From NCBI GenBank assembly GCA_002710495.1, contig PAKE01000053.1, positions 1 through 15,698 of the forward strand: a stretch of DNA of 15,698 nt. Reading direction: 5' to 3'. Below, piece after piece: positions 6,790 to 15,398 of the stretch (position 1 is its first letter; the number at the start of each line of letters is the position of its first letter). A model generated the notes under the pieces. It was not told the origin of the DNA and ran no database searches. It worked only from the letters and a program-made list of their open reading frames with translations. This stretch comes from Flavobacteriales bacterium (GTDB lineage Bacteria > Bacteroidota > Bacteroidia > Flavobacteriales > BACL11). The position numbers and the translations under genes were made by a program.

Positions 6790-9107
6790 TGTTTTTTGCG
6801 CAGGTAAAGATAATCTAAATAATACACAATCTTAAAAGACAAACTATTTTGTGGTATCGTGTTAAAGGTATTGTTAATATTATCAAACCAGTTTATTGTC
6901 AATATGTCATTATAATCTTGCATAGAATTCTTCCAAACAATACTCATTTGGCTTCCAGGAGCAAACCACCAATTCAATGCCATGTCAATTGTCCATGCAT
7001 TAAAATTTGCGTCATGACCACTAAAATAATTAGTATTAGATAAATATCCATTTGTTTCTAAATCACTAAATTGATTATATTTTACTCCACTCCAATAATG
7101 TCTTATCTTAGTTGAGAAGTCCATCTTGTTATTTAAGATATAACTCCCCTCTAAAACATTAGTAATCATAAAGACGTCTCTTTCACCAAAAACAAATCGA
7201 GTTTCTGGGGGGTATATCAGAATTGGTAAGGTGTCATTTGTTACAAAACCAATATCGTTATATTTATTTTCTAAAGAAAGAACGTATCTAATTGATGCTT
7301 TGTCATTAATTCTATATCTAGGTGATATTCTCCAGTGGTAACTGTACCCATCGTATAATGGATTTAATTTACCTCCTAAACTTAAATCAATAGCAAAACT
7401 TTTTCTGTAATCTGTTGAGATGTGTGTGCGAACTTTTATTGATTTCGATAATTTAACAGGATTATTAAAATCTCCTGTTCTTGCTTCATAAAAATCATTC
7501 CCTTCGTAAGGGTTAATATCTGTACTCATGAATAATGTAAGATGATTTTTCAATGTAACTCTTCCTTCTACTTCAAGATTCAGATTAACAAATTTCTGTT
7601 CTGTAAATAGAGTTTCATAGGAGATTTCTGAAGAAAATCTGGAACTTATAAATCGTTTGTTTTCTTTTAGTTGATTGTAACTGATTGACAAGCCACTATT
7701 AATTTCGTTATTTGAGTATAAAAAACCAAGATCATTAGGATTGTATTTGTCATCTTCAAAAGAACTCCATAAATCATAACGATATTTCCCGCTTATTTTT
7801 CCTGTTGATAACATACCAGAGTAACCTTGAGTAATGTTATTTTGTTCAAACTCCTGACTCATATTTATCTTACCTATATAAGTATGTGTATTTGAATTAT
7901 TGTTGATTTTAGCAAATAATCCTGTAACATTTGCATCTTTATTACTGCCATTTTGTATCATGTTGGTGTTCATCATACTTATTGATGAATTATTTCCAAA
8001 TGTCTGATCAAATATCATCACATTATAATTCGTTAAAGGTTTATTTTCTGTTTGATTTGTTATTGCATTAAGAGTAGCAAATCCTAAGCCATTCTTTGTT
8101 CTTCCAGATACTTTTGTAGCATTAATTAAATCATCTTGTATTCTACGACTATAAAACATGTTACCTCCTTTGTTAAACAATTCTGTTCCTTCATTAAAGA
8201 ATTGCCTTTTCTCTTCATATTTAATCTCAAAAGGAGAGAGATTGAGAATTTCTGCATCAGATGCAACTTGACCAAAATCTGGTATTAATGTCATGTCTAA
8301 TGTGAAACTTTCATTTATTCCATATTTAAGATCCATTCCATAATTGTAAGGGAATGTTGTTTCTCCATCATATATATTTGTATATACTGATGCATATGGC
8401 ATGAATGAAAGACGTAGTGGAGGATTCACATTCTTAATACCATCTATTAAACCAGCTTGAAGAGAGATACTTGATAGATATTCTGCATCTATTGGATTCC
8501 AGTTATATACTGAACGATATCTTCTAATAGTTCTTCCCATATTTATAGCCCAAGGTTTACCATCATTTGAGAATCTTAATGATGAAAAAGGAATAGCAAA
8601 TTCTGCCACCCATCCATTGTTATTTATTTTAACTGCAGATTTCCATACTGCGTCCCATGTATTGTCAGATCCACTAGCAAAGAATTTAGCATCTTTTTGT
8701 ACTCCTGCAGCTGTGACAGAAAAATTATATTCAATCTGACCGTCATTAAAAGGGTTAATCCAAAGCCCAAATTTATCATAGTTTTTATTTTCCTGATCTC
8801 TTCTTGAAAGCTCAGTTAGTATACTGTCAGGTGCATTATCATACATCATCACTCCAAAATAAATATTCCTGTCATCATAACACATTTTTACTTCTGTTCT
8901 TTGATGATATTTTTCTTTCTCACCATTATTAGGTTCTAATTGAGAAAAATCTTTTGCGATATCAAGTTTCTCCCATATCTTATCATTAAGAATTCCATCA
9001 ATATTAGGATTTTTCTCTATTTTCTTAATATTATATATTTTTTTCTCAGTAAATTGAGAGAATGAAATAAGTGGTAGTAAAAGAAATATAATTAGATGTT
9101 TTTTCAT
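6786..9107 (-). CDS. CBM9-like/DUF5916 outer-membrane protein
   Basis: A 773-aa secreted protein. Residues 1-18 form a signal peptide (MKKHLIIFLLLPLISFSQ) typical of Flavobacteriia. Residues about 31-215 match the carbohydrate-binding family 9-like fold: IDGILNDKIWEK (36-47), NIYFGVMMYD (81-90), and WDAVWKSAV with GWVAEFAIPFSSLRF (151-179). The rest, rich in alternating aromatic and polar strands with many Asn/Tyr, fits the DUF5916 beta-barrel-like region and points to the outer membrane. The CBM9-like domain does not by itself prove sugar binding. Members are widespread in Bacteroidota and functionally unassigned. It is first in the series with the LolD-like ATPase and has its own promoter-like box 16 nt upstream. 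Confidence 0.88.
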   Translation of the reverse strand: MKKHLIIFLLLPLISFSQFTEKKIYNIKKIEKNPNIDGILNDKIWEKLDIAKDFSQLEPNNGEKEKYHQRTEVKMCYDDRNIYFGVMMYDNAPDSILTELSRRDQENKNYDKFGLWINPFNDGQIEYNFSVTAAGVQKDAKFFASGSDNTWDAVWKSAVKINNNGWVAEFAIPFSSLRFSNDGKPWAINMGRTIRRYRSVYNWNPIDAEYLSSISLQAGLIDGIKNVNPPLRLSFMPYASVYTNIYDGETTFPYNYGMDLKYGINESFTLDMTLIPDFGQVASDAEILNLSPFEIKYEEKRQFFNEGTELFNKGGNMFYSRRIQDDLINATKVSGRTKNGLGFATLNAITNQTENKPLTNYNVMIFDQTFGNNSSISMMNTNMIQNGSNKDANVTGLFAKINNNSNTHTYIGKINMSQEFEQNNITQGYSGMLSTGKISGKYRYDLWSSFEDDKYNPNDLGFLYSNNEINSGLSISYNQLKENKRFISSRFSSEISYETLFTEQKFVNLNLEVEGRVTLKNHLTLFMSTDINPYEGNDFYEARTGDFNNPVKLSKSIKVRTHISTDYRKSFAIDLSLGGKLNPLYDGYSYHWRISPRYRINDKASIRYVLSLENKYNDIGFVTNDTLPILIYPPETRFVFGERDVFMITNVLEGSYILNNKMDFSTKIRHYWSGVKYNQFSDLETNGYLSNTNYFSGHDANFNAWTIDMALNWWFAPGSQMSIVWKNSMQDYNDILTINWFDNINNTFNTIPQNSLSFKIVYYLDYLYLRKKQ

Positions 9108-9123
9108 AAATAATTTAGGATTA

Positions 9124-9131
9124 CAAAAATA
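9124..9131 (-). promoter_or_regulatory. -7 box of the DUF5916/lolD operon
   Basis: The minus strand reads TATTTTTG, an exact TAnnTTTG match, ending 16 nt before the ATG at 9107. This gives a leader of roughly 10 nt. The -33 element is degenerate (TTT rather than TTG). It is divergent from the sucC promoter, with 93 nt between the two genes. Confidence 0.55.
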
Positions 9132-9152
9132 GAATTTATTCTTAAATAAAGA

Positions 9153-9181
9153 TTGTATTTTATTTGATTCCTATATTTTTG
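9153..9181 (+). promoter_or_regulatory. sucC promoter, -33 TTG and -7 TATTTTTG
   Basis: TTG at 9153-9155 and TATTTTTG at 9174-9181 are separated by 18 nt, the usual arrangement of the Bacteroidota housekeeping promoter. The leader to the ATG at 9201 would be about 15 nt and contains no Shine-Dalgarno sequence. It is the best-formed promoter in the window. Confidence 0.7.
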
Positions 9182-9200
9182 CACAACTAAAATCTTAAAA

Positions 9201-10391
9201 ATGAATTTACACGAATATCAAGGAAAAGAGCTTTTAAATAGTTTTGGAGTAAGAATACAAAGAGGTATAGTTGCCTCTACTTCTGAAGATGCGGTAACAG
9301 CTGCAAATAAACTTAATCAGGAAACAGGAACTAGTTGGTGGGTAATAAAAGCTCAAATACATGCAGGAGGAAGAGGTAAAGGAGGTGGAGTAAAATTAGC
9401 TAAATCAATTGATGAAGTAAAATCTATTTCAGATGACATTTTAGGAATGCATTTAATAACACCACAAACTTCTGCTGAAGGTAAATTAGTAAATCAAGTT
9501 TTAATTGCTGAGGATGTTTATTATCCTGGAGAAAGTGACACATCTGAATTTTACATGTCGGTACTTTTAAATAGGGTTACAGGAAGAAATATGATTATGT
9601 ACTCTACGGAAGGAGGTATGGATATTGAGAAAGTTGCAGAAGAGACTCCACACTTAATTTTTACGGAAGAAATTGATCCGAAAGTCGGATTAACAGGATT
9701 TCAGTGCAGAAAAGTTGCTTTTAACTTATGTTTGAGTGGAAATGCATTTAAAGAAATGACGAAATTTGTTCATGCACTGTATACAGCATACGATAAAACA
9801 GATTCTTCTTTATTTGAGATAAACCCAGTGCTTAAAACTTCTGACAATAAAATATTAGCAGTAGATTCAAAAGTAAGCATTGATGATAATTCTTTATTCA
9901 GACATAAAGATTATGAGGAATTAAGAGATAAAAGAGAAGAAGATTCAACAGAAGTAGAAGCGGGTGAATACGGACTTAACTTTGTTAAGCTTGATGGAAA
10001 TGTTGGTTGTATGGTAAATGGAGCCGGACTTGCAATGGCTACTATGGATATTATTAAAATGGCAGGTGGTAATCCGGCAAATTTTTTAGATGTTGGTGGT
10101 ACTGCAGATGCTCAGAGAGTAGAACAAGCATTTCGTATTATTTTGAAAGATAAAAATGTGAAAGCTATATTAGTGAATATTTTTGGGGGAATTGTTAGAT
10201 GTGATAGGGTAGCACAAGGTATTGTAGATGCGTACAATAATATTGGAGAGATAGGAGTGCCATTAATTGTTAGGTTACAAGGAACAAATGCTGAGGAAGC
10301 TAAAAAATTAATTGATGAAAGCGGATTAAAAGTAGAATCGGTAATTTTATTACAAGAAGCAGCTGATAAAGTATCGGAAATATTATCTTAG
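9201..10391 (+). CDS. sucC: Succinyl-CoA ligase (ADP-forming) beta subunit
   Basis: A 396-aa protein, close to the usual 385-400. With SucD it forms the TCA-cycle enzyme that converts succinyl-CoA to succinate with ATP formation. It begins with MNLHEYQGKELL, the classic start. An ATP-grasp N-terminal domain carries the nucleotide-binding segment KAQIHAGGRGKGGG (50-63). The C-terminal ligase domain carries GNVGCMVNGAGLAMATMD (266-283), DVGGTAD (297-303) and NIFGGIVRCD (326-335). No catalytic segment appears missing. sucD is not adjacent: the gene is monocistronic, with its own promoter and a terminator 55 nt downstream, as is common in Bacteroidota. Confidence 0.97.
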   Translation: MNLHEYQGKELLNSFGVRIQRGIVASTSEDAVTAANKLNQETGTSWWVIKAQIHAGGRGKGGGVKLAKSIDEVKSISDDILGMHLITPQTSAEGKLVNQVLIAEDVYYPGESDTSEFYMSVLLNRVTGRNMIMYSTEGGMDIEKVAEETPHLIFTEEIDPKVGLTGFQCRKVAFNLCLSGNAFKEMTKFVHALYTAYDKTDSSLFEINPVLKTSDNKILAVDSKVSIDDNSLFRHKDYEELRDKREEDSTEVEAGEYGLNFVKLDGNVGCMVNGAGLAMATMDIIKMAGGNPANFLDVGGTADAQRVEQAFRIILKDKNVKAILVNIFGGIVRCDRVAQGIVDAYNNIGEIGVPLIVRLQGTNAEEAKKLIDESGLKVESVILLQEAADKVSEILS

Positions 10392-10446
10392 AGAAAGTTG
10401 TTTGAAACTAGTTAATTTCCCCTTTTTTCTTTAAATATTTAATCCC

Positions 10447-10469
10447 CTCCATTCGGATGGGGTTTTTTT
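10447..10469 (+). terminator. Intrinsic terminator of sucC
   Basis: A 6-bp stem, CTCCAT (10447-10452) with ATGGGG (10457-10462), includes one G-T pair and closes on a TCGG tetraloop. Seven T residues follow (10463-10469). It ends 2 nt before the convergent tsaD stop triplet. The opposite strand lacks a T run after the hairpin, so it is called for the plus strand only. Confidence 0.75.
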
Positions 10470-10470
10470 A

Positions 10471-11496
10471 TTACAATTTTAGTCTAGAAGTTGGAGTAAC
10501 TGATTGATCAGAAAAATCTTTTTCTAAAAATTGGTAGTATCCTGTAATAGCAATCATAGCTGCATTGTCGGTACAGTACTCAAATTTTGGAATAAATACA
10601 TTCTTCTTTTGTATTTTCTGAAGTTCTATTAATCTTTTTCTAAGATAAGAATTCGCAGAAACTCCACCAGCAATTGCAATTTCATTTATACCTAGCTCAG
10701 ATGATGCTTTTGTAATCTTTTTAATAAGTACTTCAACAATTGTATGCTGTATACTTGCACATAAATCTTCTAGGTTTTCTTTTATGAAGTTACGATTTTT
10801 ATCGATTTCTTTTTCTATAACTCTAAGTATAGAAGTTTTGATTCCGCTATATGAAAAATCGTACTTACCAACTTTATGTCTACCGAAAGTAAATTTCTCT
10901 TTATTACCTTTTCTTGCATATTTGTCAATTAAAGGACCTCCAGGATAAGGAAGTCCTAATATCTTAGCTGATTTATCAAACGCTTCACCTGCAGCATCAT
11001 CTAAGGTTTCACCAATTATAATCATTTCAGTTACAGATTTAACCAATACAATTTGTGTATGTCCTCCAGAAACTGTTAAACATAAAAATGGAAAGTTTGG
11101 TTGTTTATTTTCTTCTGCTTTATTTTTTATGAAATGAGCCATTATATGTCCTTTCATATGATTTATAGCTATGAGTGGAATGTCGATGCCTAAGGCAAAA
11201 GATTTGGCAAAAGAACTTCCGACAAGTAAAGACCCCAATAAACCAGGACCTTGAGTAAATGAGACTGCTGAGATATCTTCTTTTTTAATACCAGCTTCTT
11301 TTATAGCGGCATCTACTACTGGAATAATATTTTTTTGATGTTCTCTAGATGCAAGTTCTGGAACTACACCTCCATATTTCTCATGTACTTTCTGATTTGC
11401 GATAATATTTGATAGGATATATCCATCAGAAATAATTGCAGCTGAAGTGTCATCACAAGAGGATTCTATTCCTAATATAATGATTTTCTTACTCAC
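10471..11496 (-). CDS. tsaD: tRNA N6-threonylcarbamoyladenosine transferase TsaD
   Basis: A 341-aa Kae1/TsaD ATPase-fold protein that transfers the threonylcarbamoyl group to A37 of ANN-decoding tRNAs, working in the cytoplasm with TsaB and TsaE. The N-terminal [12 protein letters not shown] (9-20) is diagnostic. Metal ligands His113 and His117 lie in NHMKGH, with Asp310 in CTDNAAMIA. Also present are VSGGHTQI (142-149), [10 protein letters not shown] (166-175) and [10 protein letters not shown] (277-286). Length is normal. Its ATG overlaps the ribBA stop by 8 nt, so it is the last gene of the START/lpt/ribBA/tsaD series and is probably expressed by readthrough and coupled translation. Confidence 0.97.
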   Translation of the reverse strand: MSKKIIILGIESSCDDTSAAIISDGYILSNIIANQKVHEKYGGVVPELASREHQKNIIPVVDAAIKEAGIKKEDISAVSFTQGPGLLGSLLVGSSFAKSFALGIDIPLIAINHMKGHIMAHFIKNKAEENKQPNFPFLCLTVSGGHTQIVLVKSVTEMIIIGETLDDAAGEAFDKSAKILGLPYPGGPLIDKYARKGNKEKFTFGRHKVGKYDFSYSGIKTSILRVIEKEIDKNRNFIKENLEDLCASIQHTIVEVLIKKITKASSELGINEIAIAGGVSANSYLRKRLIELQKIQKKNVFIPKFEYCTDNAAMIAITGYYQFLEKDFSDQSVTPTSRLKL

Positions 11497-12700
11497 CTAA
11501 ATTTTCAAGAGAGTGCCCCATTTTATCTCTTTTTGTTTCCAAATAAAAATGATTATGTTTGTTTGATTTTATTTCTAATGGAATGTTTTCTACAATCTCA
11601 ATACCATATCCTATAAGTCCTGCTCTTTTCTTTGGGTTATTTGATAAGAGTTTAATGTTCCTAACATTCATAGCTCGTAAAATCTGAGCTCCAATTCCAT
11701 AATCTCTTTCATCTTCATTAAATCCTAGTTCTAGGTTGGCTTCTACAGTATCTTTCCCATTTTCTTGTAATTCATACGCTTTAAGTTTGTTGAGTAATCC
11801 TATTCCTCTTCCTTCTTGATTCATATAAACAATAACTCCCTTTCCTTCTTTCTCTATTTGAGACATAGCTGCTTTGAGTTGATGACCACAATCACATCTA
11901 CAACTGCCAAAAATATCTCCTGTCATACAGGAAGAATGAACTCGAACTAAAACTTTATCTTCCTCTTTCCATTCTCCTTTATAAATAACCAAATGAAGTT
12001 GTTCGTTACTAATTTGTTTGAAAGCTTTCATTTTAAAATCACCAAAATCTGTTGGAAGATGAACATCCACTTCTTCAGATATTAAGGATTCATTCTTAAT
12101 TCTGTATTCTATCAAATCCTTAATGGTGATAAATTTTAAATCAAATTTTTCTGCTAGTTTGAAGAGTTCTGGAGTTCTGGCCATGGTACCATCTTCATTA
12201 AGTATTTCAACAATAACTCCTGCTGGTTTTAATCCAGCAAGACGAGCTAAATCAATAGAGGCTTCTGTGTGACCTGCTCTTCTTAACACTCCTCCTTTCA
12301 AGGCTTTTAGAGGGAAAATATGTCCTGGTTTTCCAAGTTGTTCAGGTCGGGTATTCTCATCAACTAAAGCTTGAATAGTTTTTGATCTATCTTGTGCAGA
12401 GATACCTGTTGTACATCCGTTTCCAATTAAATCTACAGAAATAGTAAATGGAGTTTCAAAAGCTGCAGTGTTCTTTCCAATCATTAATTCCAGATTTAAT
12501 TCATCACATCTTTCTTCAATTAAAGGAGTACAAATAAGTCCTCTTCCATGTGTGGCCATAAAATTCACCATTTCAGCTGTAGCCATTTCGGCAGCTGCTA
12601 CAAAATCCCCCTCATTCTCACGATTCTCATCATCAATTACAATTACAACTTTTCCAAGTTTTATATCATTAATTGCTTCCTCTATAGTGTTAAAATTCAT
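11489..12700 (-). CDS. ribBA: Bifunctional DHBP synthase/GTP cyclohydrolase II
   Basis: A 403-aa fusion supplying both precursors of riboflavin synthesis. The N-terminal DHBP synthase part (1-200) makes 3,4-dihydroxy-2-butanone 4-phosphate from ribulose 5-phosphate and has the acidic metal/substrate loop [10 protein letters not shown] (23-32) and RRAGHTEA with His144. The C-terminal GTP cyclohydrolase II part (about 205-400) has the zinc cysteines Cys258, Cys269 and Cys271 (SCMTGD, then RCDCG), NQEGRGIGL (294-302) with the KLKAY segment, and [10 protein letters not shown] (332-341). Both halves look active. tsaD overlaps its 3' end; the LptF/G gene ends 25 nt upstream. No FMN riboswitch fits in that space. 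A promoter-like box at 12718-12725 could give independent expression. Confidence 0.97.
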   Translation of the reverse strand: MNFNTIEEAINDIKLGKVVIVIDDENRENEGDFVAAAEMATAEMVNFMATHGRGLICTPLIEERCDELNLELMIGKNTAAFETPFTISVDLIGNGCTTGISAQDRSKTIQALVDENTRPEQLGKPGHIFPLKALKGGVLRRAGHTEASIDLARLAGLKPAGVIVEILNEDGTMARTPELFKLAEKFDLKFITIKDLIEYRIKNESLISEEVDVHLPTDFGDFKMKAFKQISNEQLHLVIYKGEWKEEDKVLVRVHSSCMTGDIFGSCRCDCGHQLKAAMSQIEKEGKGVIVYMNQEGRGIGLLNKLKAYELQENGKDTVEANLELGFNEDERDYGIGAQILRAMNVRNIKLLSNNPKKRAGLIGYGIEIVENIPLEIKSNKHNHFYLETKRDKMGHSLENLGE

Positions 12701-12717
12701 CTGAAATTATTTAAATG

Positions 12718-12725
12718 CAAAATTA
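12718..12725 (-). promoter_or_regulatory. Candidate internal promoter of ribBA
   Basis: The minus strand reads TAATTTTG followed by CA, an exact TAnnTTTG match, in the 25-nt gap between the LptF/G stop and the ribBA start. The leader would be about 13 nt. Its -33 region would lie inside the 3' end of the LptF/G gene, where no clear TTG is visible. Confidence 0.45.
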
Positions 12726-14120
12726 CTATCTTTTATTTAATTTTTGCTTAAAAATAAGATTATTAATAGTTTGTTTGTAATAGCTAAAATCCAATAAAGA
12801 TGAGTCCTTACTTGCTTTATAAAGTAAGAAGAAGCTAATTGAAAAAAATATTAAATTAGCTAACCACATTCCTTCATATGGAAGTAGTGTAGATTCCTTG
12901 ACATATTTTTCTCCTATCATGTTTAACACATGGTATAATACAAACAAAATAATGGAGATAAGTACTGGAACTCCAAATCCTCCTTTGCGAATAATTGAAC
13001 CGATTGATGATCCGACAATAAACAATATGATACATGCAACTGCTAATGAATATTTTCGGTGCCATTCTATTTTATGACGATTGATAATTGATTGCCGATA
13101 TTTTAAATCATCTGAATTTGATTTTAGGATTGATTTTGTAGAATTAACTTTATTTATAGCAAAATCATAAATTTCCTTTTCTGATTCCTTGCTTTTTACT
13201 GTTTTAGTAGAGTCATAAGTATTTTTAATATTCAGATTCAATTTATCAGTATAGCTTTTGGAGAAGTAATTTTTACGTTCGGTCAATTTAATTTCTAAGG
13301 AATCAATTGATTTGTTAAGTTGATCTACACTCATCATTGAATAATGATTTTTATAAATGCTTTCATCAGAGCGTTTTAGTCCGAATTTTTCCAAATCAAA
13401 TCGGATTATATTTTCCTGAAAATTAATTGTTTGATGTGCTAATTTCTGTACTCTTTCTTTATTAAAAACTTCCATATAGGAGGATCCATTATAAAGAATT
13501 AATTCTAGTATTTCACCGTTATTTATGAATCTCATCTCTCCACTTTCTGCAACAATTACTTTATCGTTGGATTGTTGTGAGCTATGGTCGTAAATCAGAA
13601 TGTCGTATAGAGAATTCGTTTCAGAATCTTTTTCCGCGACCTTTATTGAGTAACCATCAATGTCATTATAAAATTCACCTTCACGGATGTTAATGGCTGG
13701 TTTCTTTTTCTGAATATCGTAAAGTAGAGTTCCGTTTTTTAGGTTTGCTACAGGAAGTATATAATTAGAATACAGAAATGAAGAATAACTAATAACAATA
13801 GCAAAAAGCAGAAGAGGAGTTAGAGTCTTTCTAAGTGAAACACCGGAAGATTTAAGTGCTGCTAGTTCGTTTTTCTCTCCCATATTTCCAAAAGTCATAA
13901 TCGAAGCAATAAGCATTGCAATTGGAAGGGCTAAAGGAACAAAACGAGCTGCAGCATAGAAAATAAGTTTTAATATGATATCTATTTCTAACCCTTTTCC
14001 AATTAGTTCATCCACCCATTTCCATAAAAATTGCATGAGTAATATAAATATAGCAATAAAAAAAGTTGCTATAAAAGGGGGTAAGAAAGACTTGATTAAA
14101 AATTTGTGAAGTTTTTTCAC
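12726..14120 (-). CDS. LptF/LptG family LPS export permease
   Basis: A 464-aa YjgP/YjgQ-family inner-membrane protein. LptF and LptG with LptB drive lipopolysaccharide from the inner membrane into the Lpt bridge. Three N-terminal membrane segments (about 13-33, 55-77, 100-122) enclose the conserved cytoplasmic segment FGNMGEKNELAALKSSGVSL (77-96). A periplasmic beta-jellyroll (about 125-250) and a charged helical insert (about 260-350) follow, then three C-terminal segments (about 357-377, 382-404, 417-435). The chosen start is GTG at 14120, 11 nt after the upstream stop. It gives a V/M-KKLHKFLIKSF beginning like relatives. The ATG at 14177 would overlap the upstream gene by 46 nt and add 19 unrelated residues. 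LptF versus LptG cannot be decided here; Bacteroidota carry the partner elsewhere. Confidence 0.88.
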   Translation of the reverse strand: MKKLHKFLIKSFLPPFIATFFIAIFILLMQFLWKWVDELIGKGLEIDIILKLIFYAAARFVPLALPIAMLIASIMTFGNMGEKNELAALKSSGVSLRKTLTPLLLFAIVISYSSFLYSNYILPVANLKNGTLLYDIQKKKPAINIREGEFYNDIDGYSIKVAEKDSETNSLYDILIYDHSSQQSNDKVIVAESGEMRFINNGEILELILYNGSSYMEVFNKERVQKLAHQTINFQENIIRFDLEKFGLKRSDESIYKNHYSMMSVDQLNKSIDSLEIKLTERKNYFSKSYTDKLNLNIKNTYDSTKTVKSKESEKEIYDFAINKVNSTKSILKSNSDDLKYRQSIINRHKIEWHRKYSLAVACIILFIVGSSIGSIIRKGGFGVPVLISIILFVLYHVLNMIGEKYVKESTLLPYEGMWLANLIFFSISFFLLYKASKDSSLLDFSYYKQTINNLIFKQKLNKR

Positions 14121-14131
14121 AAGATGATTTT

Positions 14132-14515
14132 TTAGATTCCTAAAGCGTTCTTCAAATTTCCAATTTCTTTGTTCCAAAGTAAGATTCCTTCTTCTTTATC
14201 CTCTTCATCTTCTGCAAAATCAGTTACAATAAGTGCAATATCTTTTGTCATTTCATCAATTTGGATACTGAACTCAAAATATTTTTCTTCGCCTTCATCT
14301 TCTAACCACTGATACCTAATAAATTTTTCTTTTTCGTGTTTTAATACTATGGCTTGCTCTTCTGAACCCTCCCAATAAAATGTTAAAATATTATTTTTTA
14401 TATTTACATTATCGGCAAACCATTCGGAAAGTCCACTAGCGGTACTTAATCTTTTATATAAAAAACTAATAGATGTTCTTATAGGATATTCTAAGGAGTA
14501 TTTAATTAAAGACAT
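14132..14515 (-). CDS. START-like domain protein (Bacteroidota AHSA1-like)
   Basis: A 127-aa soluble protein with no signal peptide. It has the layout of the Bacteroidota START-like/SRPBCC family: a beta-strand start (KYSLEYPIRTS), the TASGLSEWFADNV helix-turn segment around 26-37, FYWEGSEEQ (46-54), an acidic middle, and a C-terminal helix with WNKEIGNLKNALGI (114-127). The fold makes a hydrophobic cavity, but no ligand is known. It is the first gene of the START/LptF-G/ribBA/tsaD series, with the permease beginning 11 nt after its stop. This neighbourhood recurs in Flavobacteriia as far as I recall and hints at a role linked to lipid transport, which is inference only. Confidence 0.8.
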   Translation of the reverse strand: MSLIKYSLEYPIRTSISFLYKRLSTASGLSEWFADNVNIKNNILTFYWEGSEEQAIVLKHEKEKFIRYQWLEDEGEEKYFEFSIQIDEMTKDIALIVTDFAEDEEDKEEGILLWNKEIGNLKNALGI

Positions 14516-14542
14516 AATAAATATGTTAGATGTTATTTTTTG

Positions 14543-14550
14543 TAGATTTG
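14543..14550 (+). promoter_or_regulatory. Candidate -7 box of the methyltransferase gene within a palindrome
   Basis: TAGATTTG matches TAnnTTTG exactly, 53 nt before the ATG at 14604. It overlaps a perfect inverted repeat, TAGATT (14543-14548) and AATCTA (14552-14557), spacer TGT. The gap from 14516 to 14603 separates two divergent genes. On the minus strand only a degenerate box (TATTTTG-like, near 14570) is visible for the START-like gene. Confidence 0.4.
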
Positions 14551-14603
14551 TAATCTAAATTTTTCGCAAAATAAGGAATTAATTCAGAATAATTATAAAA
14601 TAG

Positions 14604-15341
14604 ATGTCATTAGTTGATTCTCGGGAGAAACAAGGAAATTTTTTATTTAAGTATAGAGGTCAGTTTCCTGTTATTTTATTTGTGTTGGCAGTGCCATTTA
14701 TATACTATAGTGAGGAACCTCTATCTTCTGAAAAACAAATATGGAACTATATTGCTTTATGCATATCTGTAGTTGGTTTTCTGATCAGATTCTATACAAT
14801 TGGAACAACTCCGAAGGGAACTTCTGGAAGAAACACAAAAGAACAAATAGCAGATTACCTGAATTCTACAGGAATTTATTCTACAGTTCGTCATCCACTG
14901 TATCTTGGAAATTATTTTATTTGGGCTGGAATAGCAGTTTTTACTTATAATATTTATTTTATTGTAATTATGAGTTTGTTGTTTTGGGTGTATTATAAGA
15001 GAATCATGTTTGCAGAAGAAAAATTCTTGGAAAGAAAATTTGGGGAAGAATATAGTAATTGGTCTAAAGGTGTTCCGGCATTTATTCCATCTTGTAAAAA
15101 TTATATTAAAACAATTATTCCTTTTTCTGTAAAAAGCATCTTAAGGAGGGAGTATGCAGGAGTGTTAGCAACAGTTATTGGATTTGTTTTTGTAGAAATT
15201 GTTAGGGAATCTTTTAAGAATAATGAACTTAGTGATAGTCCATTTTACAGAAATATACTGATTGCTACAATTTTGGTTGTTTTATTGCTCAGGAGCTTAA
15301 AACATTACACTACAATATTAGAGGAAAAAGACAGGTCATAA
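14604..15341 (+). CDS. ICMT/PEMT-fold membrane methyltransferase, lipid A 1-phosphate methyltransferase candidate
   Basis: A 245-aa integral membrane protein with segments at about 21-35, 48-65, 102-130, 183-200 and 215-231. The SAM-dependent isoprenylcysteine/phospholipid methyltransferase signature is present: RHPLYLGNY (96-104), then the downstream Glu pair EE (138-139) and KFGEEYSNW (145-153). Members of this size with a FLFKYR N-terminus (13-18) are annotated in Bacteroidota as Kdo2-lipid A 1-phosphate O-methyltransferases, after Leptospira LmtA. That specificity is from memory of the family, not proven by the sequence. Its position divergent from an LPS export gene supports an envelope role. 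It starts with ATG at 14604 without a Shine-Dalgarno sequence. Confidence 0.82.
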   Translation: MSLVDSREKQGNFLFKYRGQFPVILFVLAVPFIYYSEEPLSSEKQIWNYIALCISVVGFLIRFYTIGTTPKGTSGRNTKEQIADYLNSTGIYSTVRHPLYLGNYFIWAGIAVFTYNIYFIVIMSLLFWVYYKRIMFAEEKFLERKFGEEYSNWSKGVPAFIPSCKNYIKTIIPFSVKSILRREYAGVLATVIGFVFVEIVRESFKNNELSDSPFYRNILIATILVVLLLRSLKHYTTILEEKDRS

Positions 15342-15379
15342 ATTTGTATGAAAATACTTTTATTAAAATGTATTAATAT

Positions 15380-15387
15380 TATATTTG
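15380..15387 (+). promoter_or_regulatory. -7 box of the tRNA-Met gene
   Basis: TATATTTG matches TAnnTTTG exactly and lies 12 nt before the mature tRNA 5' end, which would give a leader of about 6 nt. The -33 element is degenerate (a TTT near 15358). A weak imperfect hairpin (15353-15374, 5+3 bp) precedes it but has no T run. Confidence 0.6.
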
Positions 15388-15398
15388 CCGACCGAAAT

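Noticed and set aside
10447..10469. The sucC terminator acting for both strands
   Set aside because: The minus strand has no T run after the hairpin, so termination of tsaD here is not supported.
12701..12725. FMN riboswitch upstream of ribBA
   Set aside because: The 25-nt gap is far too short, and no RFN-type conserved segments are seen; only a promoter-like box is present.
12468..12751. Plus-strand open frames antisense to ribBA
   Set aside because: The opposite strand encodes the DHBP synthase motifs, and these frames show no family features.
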